From Berberis thunbergii (lineage: Eukaryota; Streptophyta; Magnoliopsida; Ranunculales; Berberidaceae): DNA of 64,000 bases. The stretch lies in NCBI GenBank assembly GCA_003290165.1, contig QNQO01000457.1:682001-746000 (forward strand). The letters are read 5' to 3'. A program made the translations under genes and the position numbers. The notes beneath the pieces are model-generated. The model ran no database searches. It was not told the origin of the DNA and worked only from the letters and a program-made list of their open reading frames with translations. This document shows, piece by piece, positions 58,832 to 64,000 of this stretch. Each line of letters begins with the position of its first letter. The stretch's first letter is position 1.

Positions 58832-60181
58832 GATTATGCAAACCCTTAAATTCAAGAAACTCATAAAGAAATCAATCATACAAGAACCCTGATAGAGTTG
58901 AAAAGAAATAAATAAATTAAAGAGACAAAGAGAAAAAAGATTGCATTACATACCTGAAACATAAAAGTAGTACAAAGTTGATCGAGAAACCCAAAACTTG
59001 AAACCTACTGTGTTAGCTTGGTGGGAATCTAGAGAGAAGGAAGAAGATGAAGTTGAAATCCGATGAGGAGAGGTAGATTTGGAAAGGGTTTTGTTATTTA
59101 TACTTCTCACTCGCAAATCCTTCAAAATCCATCAATTTGATAAATCAATCAAAATCCACTATTTTTCTAATACCTCCTAATTTTGGTGGACTTTTGAAAA
59201 TCATGAATTGGATATCCCTTAATTCTGATGGATTTTAAAACAATCCTTTACAATCCATATTGAATACCCATGGATTTTTTAAAATCCTTTGCAATCGTTC
59301 ACAATCCTTAATTGAATACACCCCCTAAATTCATTATTTTAGGGTCACTTTACTTGTGTAAATCCATCGCTTTGCTTTTTGCTTAAAGCCAAGCCATGAC
59401 AAATCGCTTTACCTCAACTTCACGCTTTGACTAACTTGCTTAGAACTACCACATCTCTTGTTGTTTATAATGTCACTCTCCTATAGAGAAATAAGTAATC
59501 TTCAGGTTGGGTCTTGTGGAATATGACACCCATTTAGTAAATAAAAACTAAGAAACCTTCAAATTGAGTCTAGCGAAAAGGGATAGCTTTTGAAATGTCT
59601 CAAATAGGCTCAAGTATTTAATTTTTTCATCAAAAGTATGACATGAGATCTTACGCGCAAATGGTAGCCCAATAATGGCTTTTATGATCATATAGTTAGG
59701 GATATCTGGTGATGCATGTCCGTATGTGATATTCCCACTTAGGCATAGATGGCGAAGAAGTTCTTCTTTATATGAGAGAGACATACAGACATGTATGTTC
59801 GGCATGGAGGTGGTGCAAATGTGGTGTAGTCTAAGTTGGTCAATTAATTGAAAGTGAATAGTTTACTTAAGACAAATAATGTATGGACACAACTGTCTTA
59901 ACTAATGAATTATGACCAACTGGTAACTTTGTTTAGTACAATTTTTCATTGTTTGGTAAAAGACAATTGCGATTTTATTTTTATTTTTGTGAAATACAGA
60001 TTTTTGAGATTTTGCATCCACATTGTGATAATCAAGTTTTAAGCAGATTGGATAGCTTGTAGGAAATTCAGTTTTCGATGCTTTCGTAGTGCTCAGATTA
60101 CCTAGTTTCGCTAATTTATGTAGAAAAATCCATTCTGAACACTTTTTGTTCTTAAAATTTTCCACATTCTGAAGGGTTTAG
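58832..60181. other. gene-poor DNA with a MITE-like segment
   Basis: No coding gene is recognised. 59095-59329 is related to the fragment at 31262-31460: on the minus strand it begins GGGGGTGTATTCAATTAAGG and is filled with GGATTTTAAAA / AAAATCC motifs; its other end is not clear. Confidence 0.5.
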
Positions 60182-60979
60182 TGTGAAACGCCAGAGTTCT
60201 GACGCTGCCAAAATTTTATTATACACCTGTTATATGGGTTTTTTTATCCTTCTAACTTTTCACATGCACAATGGCAAGTTACTAACGTTTTCTCGCAGGG
60301 CCGACTTGCCATATAATTATCCCACTGGTAAGTATAGGTAAGCTAACTAAAGTAATTGTTTATCGAGTGCATGTTACTTATTCAATTAATGTGAGACATT
60401 TGCTTCCACATGCTGCGAGGAACTATTGGCCTCCAATTGCAATCATGTTATCAAGCAACGAGGAAAGAAATGAGATTCTTGCACATTTTGTTATTTATTA
60501 TTATTATTTCATTTGTGATTTATTTAGAGATAAAGATTTTTCATATCAGCTTAATTGTTGATTCAAGTGAGTTTTCACTTCTTGGGTATATTCTTGGGAA
60601 TGTAGTCGACTAGCTTTGTGTAAGGTTTAGAGTTATTTTTGCGGCATTGTTGGAAGTTTTTTTGTGGGGCGATCATCTTCAAGGAGCTTCCATGTTAAGA
60701 GTTTTTTTTGTTATTTCAACTTGTAATAAATGTTTTGGATCCTTTTGTTGTTAAATACTAAACATTCTAGGTAATATTTGTTAGTTGGCATAGTTTCATT
60801 TATTGAAAAATGACTTTTTAATAGATTGTTTAATTCAACTATCATTTTTTGGCTTATCGTGGACGCTACTGACTATTACCATAGTTTGAGGTAATTTTCA
60901 CACCACAAATTTTGGAGAATAGTATAATCCTTCATAGATTTAAGGGATGTCCAATTATCAAAAAATTCGGGTCGTGACA
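60182..60979 (-). repeat. probable solo LTR or LTR fragment
   Basis: Read on the minus strand it begins TGTCACGACCCGAATTTTT, a start shared by many plant Ty3/gypsy LTRs, and ends CTGGCGTTTCACA about 798 bases later. No matching 5-bp duplication is visible (TTTAG on one side, GTCCA on the other), so either the ends are misplaced or the copy is rearranged. The short plus-strand frames inside have no domain. Confidence 0.4.
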
Positions 60980-61931
60980 GTCCAAGTATTCTAATTTGAA
61001 GATGTTTATTCTTTCAAACATAAATAGTATCCATATATTCAACCACCATTTTCTATTCTTTCAAAATCAAAGGGCTAGTATTTTGTTGAGTGCCCATGTC
61101 TCTTTTATATGGATATTTTTCGTGGTCATCATCTTTGGTTGTACTCTTTGCATCAAGAACCATATTCTCATGAATTGAAAGATTATCAACTTTTTTTAAT
61201 TTATATTATTATTATTATTATTCAACTAACAAAGACAATTAAGATGATCATCCATATTTATTGGATCAGCTGACACATAATCATCATGGTTTACATATTT
61301 GACCAAATGACAACCACAATTTTTTTTTTTTTTTTTTTCCTTCTTCTTCTTCTAGTTTCATATGATAATTCTTAGGGAAAAAAGAAGAAGAGGGGAGAGG
61401 AAATAAATGAGGAGATCGAGGGAGAAACTTTTTAAGTTCTAAGCAATAATTTACTAGTTCATCTTCTCCCACTACATTACTTCATGTACTATGTCGTTTA
61501 ATAGGCTTCACGAGGCTTTCAATAAAGAAAACAGTATTGAGAGTCTCACGGGCTTCCCCTACTTTTAAGTTAAAAAGTAGAAAATTTTAGCGTTGAGACC
61601 ATATCATATGTACCAGTTCTCAATTTGTCTAAAAGGTAGATCTCAAAACCAGTGTTGACTGTACTTGTCGTCCAAATTCTTTCCCATAAATAAATTAATG
61701 TCTTATTTGAGAAAAATTAAATAGATTTTGACTTGTTTCCACGGAGATGGGACCAAAACTTGCTATGAACCAACGTCAGGGAATTCAACTCTTACTCAAG
61801 TTAAAAGAAGGTTCACACAACATGCAAGATAAGTAGAACAAATATTACACTAAACAACGCACGCACATAATCATCCACCCATCCACACCTTCCTAACGTT
61901 GAACTCTCTAATATATTTTTTATTTTATTTT
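60980..61931. other. intergenic DNA with simple repeats
   Basis: (ATT)n at about 61204-61222 and a T run at about 61320-61338 followed by a CTTCTT tract. No gene. Confidence 0.5.
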
Positions 61932-62178
61932 TTAGCATTTAAACTTTAGTTCAACATCTCTAACTGTTGCAACTGTACACTGCTCTTGGTCATCCCTTTC
62001 ATTTTCGTCAGCAGCCATATAAGAAGCAAAACTACTACGTGTTTCTTCAATTGACTCAAACCCACGATAACTATTACCTGGAAAAGCCATTATCTGATTG
62101 ATGAATACAAGCTTCCCAAGTTAAATAAACACCAGGATTACGTCCACAGTAGACAGCATATGCAACATTCATCGCCAT
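61932..62178 (-). pseudogene. RNase H1 N-terminal (viroplasmin-like) domain fragment
   Basis: The minus strand from the ATG at 62178 reads MAMNVAYAVYCGRNPGVYLT then WEACIHQ; after one extra T it reads GNSYRGFESIEETRSSFASY and a short acidic tail ending at 61932-61934 (TAA). The pattern YAV-x-x-GRxPGVYxTWE-x-C ... GFxGNSYxxF is the nucleic-acid-binding domain found at the N-terminus of RNase H1 and in plant proteins annotated as viroplasmin-like. No RNase H catalytic part follows. The single-base shift within about 80 codons marks it as broken or as a sequence error. Confidence 0.7.
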
Positions 62179-62680
62179 TCTTGAATATGCAAAAAGACAA
62201 ATAAGGTAAATAACCATTAATGTGCTTGAAATGACAATAGATGGAACCATATGTATTGATCATTATGGGGGAAATAGACTCGAATATAGCTTGGAAGGCC
62301 TTTCTCCCACAAAAATTCAGATGATTGCTGAAGATATAAATTTATATATTTGATTTTAAATGTATAAAATATATCACTGTTGAACTATAACAGCGATGCG
62401 ATTTGTACATCCCTTATTGTTGTTGGCATGTTCAATTGTGTGGTGTTCTCACCTACTTAAAAGATTATAGAGTGCAGGGCTTGAAATAAAACCATCATCC
62501 TGTTGTTGTTACAACGGTTAAGTGGCTGCAGTTATGTCATAGCAAGCATACAAAATTTTATAGTATGCTGTCATCTATTTTCCATTCGGAGATGATTTTT
62601 TTTTTATCCATTTCTTTTTTCTGTGTTTTTTAATTAAACCCCATGCTCCTTTTTTTTAATTTTTATTTCTAAATAACTCT
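62179..62680. other. spacer between the RNase H1-like fragment and the dikinase exon
   Basis: T-rich. Nothing recognisable. Confidence 0.5.
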
Positions 62681-62918
62681 TCAATCTGTAAGAACAGCAA
62701 CAGAGCAGAGATAATCACATCTGGGTCGTGTCTGCACAACATAAATCTTTCCGTCCCTCACGACACCTTCAATGTCCTGTGGTGATCCATACAGGTCTTC
62801 AATTGCTTTTCCTGCACGTGCTATGCTTGAGAGGATAGAGTTACGAAACTTGCTGTCATTGATTAATTGATCGGTCGAGTAATCAACTGCAACCTTTTCC
62901 TCTTCATCCATCGGCACA
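62681..62918 (-). pseudogene. last exon of a glucan/phosphoglucan water dikinase-like gene
   Basis: The exon starts after CTATTGCAG (acceptor) and reads PMDEEEKVAVDYSTDQL, then FRNSILSSIARAGKAIEDLY, GSPQDIEGVVRDGKIYVVQT and RP. This is the C-terminal end of the PEP-synthase/PPDK-like nucleotide-binding domain of starch-phosphorylating dikinases (GWD/PWD type), which act on starch in plastids. Family members normally end QTRPQ plus one residue and stop. Here one C seems to be missing (CGACCCAGATGTGA), so the frame runs past the expected TGA (62715-62717) to 62681 and adds about 12 unrelated residues. No other dikinase exon is seen up to position 64000. It could be a pseudogene fragment, or a real gene with distant upstream exons and a sequence error. 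Confidence 0.75.
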
Positions 62919-64000
62919 CTGCAATAGAGTGTGTCAACATCCATTGATATCAGCAAAATGAAGTACAAAGGAAACATGATCATGATCAGCAAAATGAAGT
63001 ACAATAGAAAAGTTATTATCCTATAAGAAAAATCTAGAATGTGAAAGTTACATAGTATATGCAATATACAAGTTCAAATTGTTTCCTCGTGAGTTTGGAA
63101 GATTCTTCATGTATTTGAGGAAATGATCATGTAACTCGGTTCTAAAATCCATGTCTAACATGGTCATACATTCAAAACTTAATTTTCCATGTGCTACCTT
63201 TTGAGCTTAGAAAGTATGGCACCGTTTGACACATACTACCAAGGCTCAAAATCTAAGCAGGTTTCCACACTTAGAGCCAGGCTCGTCCATCTGCCCTCGC
63301 ATGAAGAAACCATGATGAACAACAATGTAGATGGAAGAAACCATAACTGAACAAGGATTTTTCTTTCATGTATTCTCAGGTTTCTGTAAAACCAGCTCAA
63401 GTCTTACCACAGAATTAGAAAAAACATGTGATTACAAGAGATGTATTTCATTTAATTCTATAGCAAGGTACCACAGTTGTAGAGCAAGTTTGCTCATATA
63501 TTTAAAGACTTACTGTGTACATGTTTGGATGTCCCCAATTTTTTCTGTCCCTGAACTCAAGTATTATGTCTTATTTACAGATGACTAACACATTATTCAT
63601 GGTTTTATCTAACGCGTTGCAAATCTGAAGTCTTTAATCACTTCCAAACCTTTCTTGCTTTCATTAAAATCATTTCCACTGCTGTCACGGATTTTTTTTT
63701 AAGTGATGGTGGTATCGAGTACGTAAATTATCAATATCTTCACTTTAGGCATCCTTGGGTATTCATCACAGTTGTCATGTCCATACACTCCACAACAAAT
63801 AGTAAGTAACATCACATCTCTGAAATGGCTGGTACCCTTTTAGTCACAGCCAATGCCCCATTCAACCTATGGGGTTGAAGCTGTGTCCACTGCAGCTTAT
63901 CCAATTAATCATCTCCCCATTTCCCTCCTTCAATGGCTTCTCCATATTCTCTTCTTTTTAGCTGCCTTCAATGTTATTCTGACAACGTACATTAGGGAGT
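62919..64000. other. right edge of the window, no identified gene
   Basis: If the dikinase exon belongs to a real gene, this would be its intron or upstream region on the minus strand. I see no convincing exon. The open frame at 63331-63588 (+) has no domain. Confidence 0.4.

Noticed and set aside
1..64000. CRISPR arrays, operons, ribosome binding sites, rRNA or tRNA genes
   Set aside because: The sequence is plant nuclear DNA. The regular repeats seen are tandem satellites or LTRs, and I found no tRNA or rRNA gene.

Overview
The window is repeat-rich nuclear DNA from a flowering plant, most likely a woody eudicot; the sequence does not fix the species. The clues are an AT-rich background, plant-type LTR retrotransposons (Tat-like and Athila-like Ty3/gypsy, plus TRIMs primed by initiator tRNA-Met), Tourist-like and hAT elements with clean target-site duplications (TSDs), GT-AG introns, and broken pieces of plant nuclear genes (TerC-like, DnaJ-ferredoxin, monodehydroascorbate reductase, glucan water dikinase). 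No complete, intact host gene is visible.

Layout. 1-5.1 kb is gene-poor. 5124-6594 is a hAT-type element (8-bp TSD) carrying two spliced exons of a TerC-like gene. 7286-7938 is a TRIM. Two Tourist-like MITEs lie at 8489-8789 and 9933-10249. One end of another hAT-like element starts at 10687. An array of about 290-300 bp repeats with three TATA boxes covers about 11118-12610 and runs into an unidentified 189-codon ORF. Element A, 13742-23349, is a minus-strand Tat-like retrotransposon with TSD CTTAC; it keeps gag and protease but lacks RT, RNase H and integrase, and is itself invaded by a second TRIM and a hAT-type element. Element B (24089-25072) is a truncated Tat relative cut by element D (25073 to about 25935), a plus-strand LTR, primer site and start of gag.

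26.2-28.7 kb holds a minus-strand DnaJ-ferredoxin pseudogene and 32.0-32.2 kb a monodehydroascorbate reductase fragment. Element C, 33674-58826 (TSD TACAT), is a decayed Tat-like retrotransposon with dual RNase H. Its pol is split by a 16.1 kb Athila-like block (40221-56343) with the structure LTR-internal-LTR-internal-LTR and LTRs near 3.1 kb. Its right LTR is split by another hAT-type element. The last 5 kb holds a probable LTR remnant, an RNase H1 N-terminal-like pseudogene and the final exon of a glucan/phosphoglucan water dikinase-like gene.

The most notable system is a gene carried antisense to gag-pol at the 3' end of the Tat-like elements. Copies A, B and C all keep, just inside the 3' LTR, a plus-strand TATA box and a related coding region; where enough remains (A and C) it continues into a Trp/Gln-Pro-Asn domain resembling the PF04195 'putative gypsy type transposon' family, a basic Pro/Ser/Lys linker and a coiled-coil tail, with apparent introns in A. 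It survives in element A, where RT and integrase are gone.
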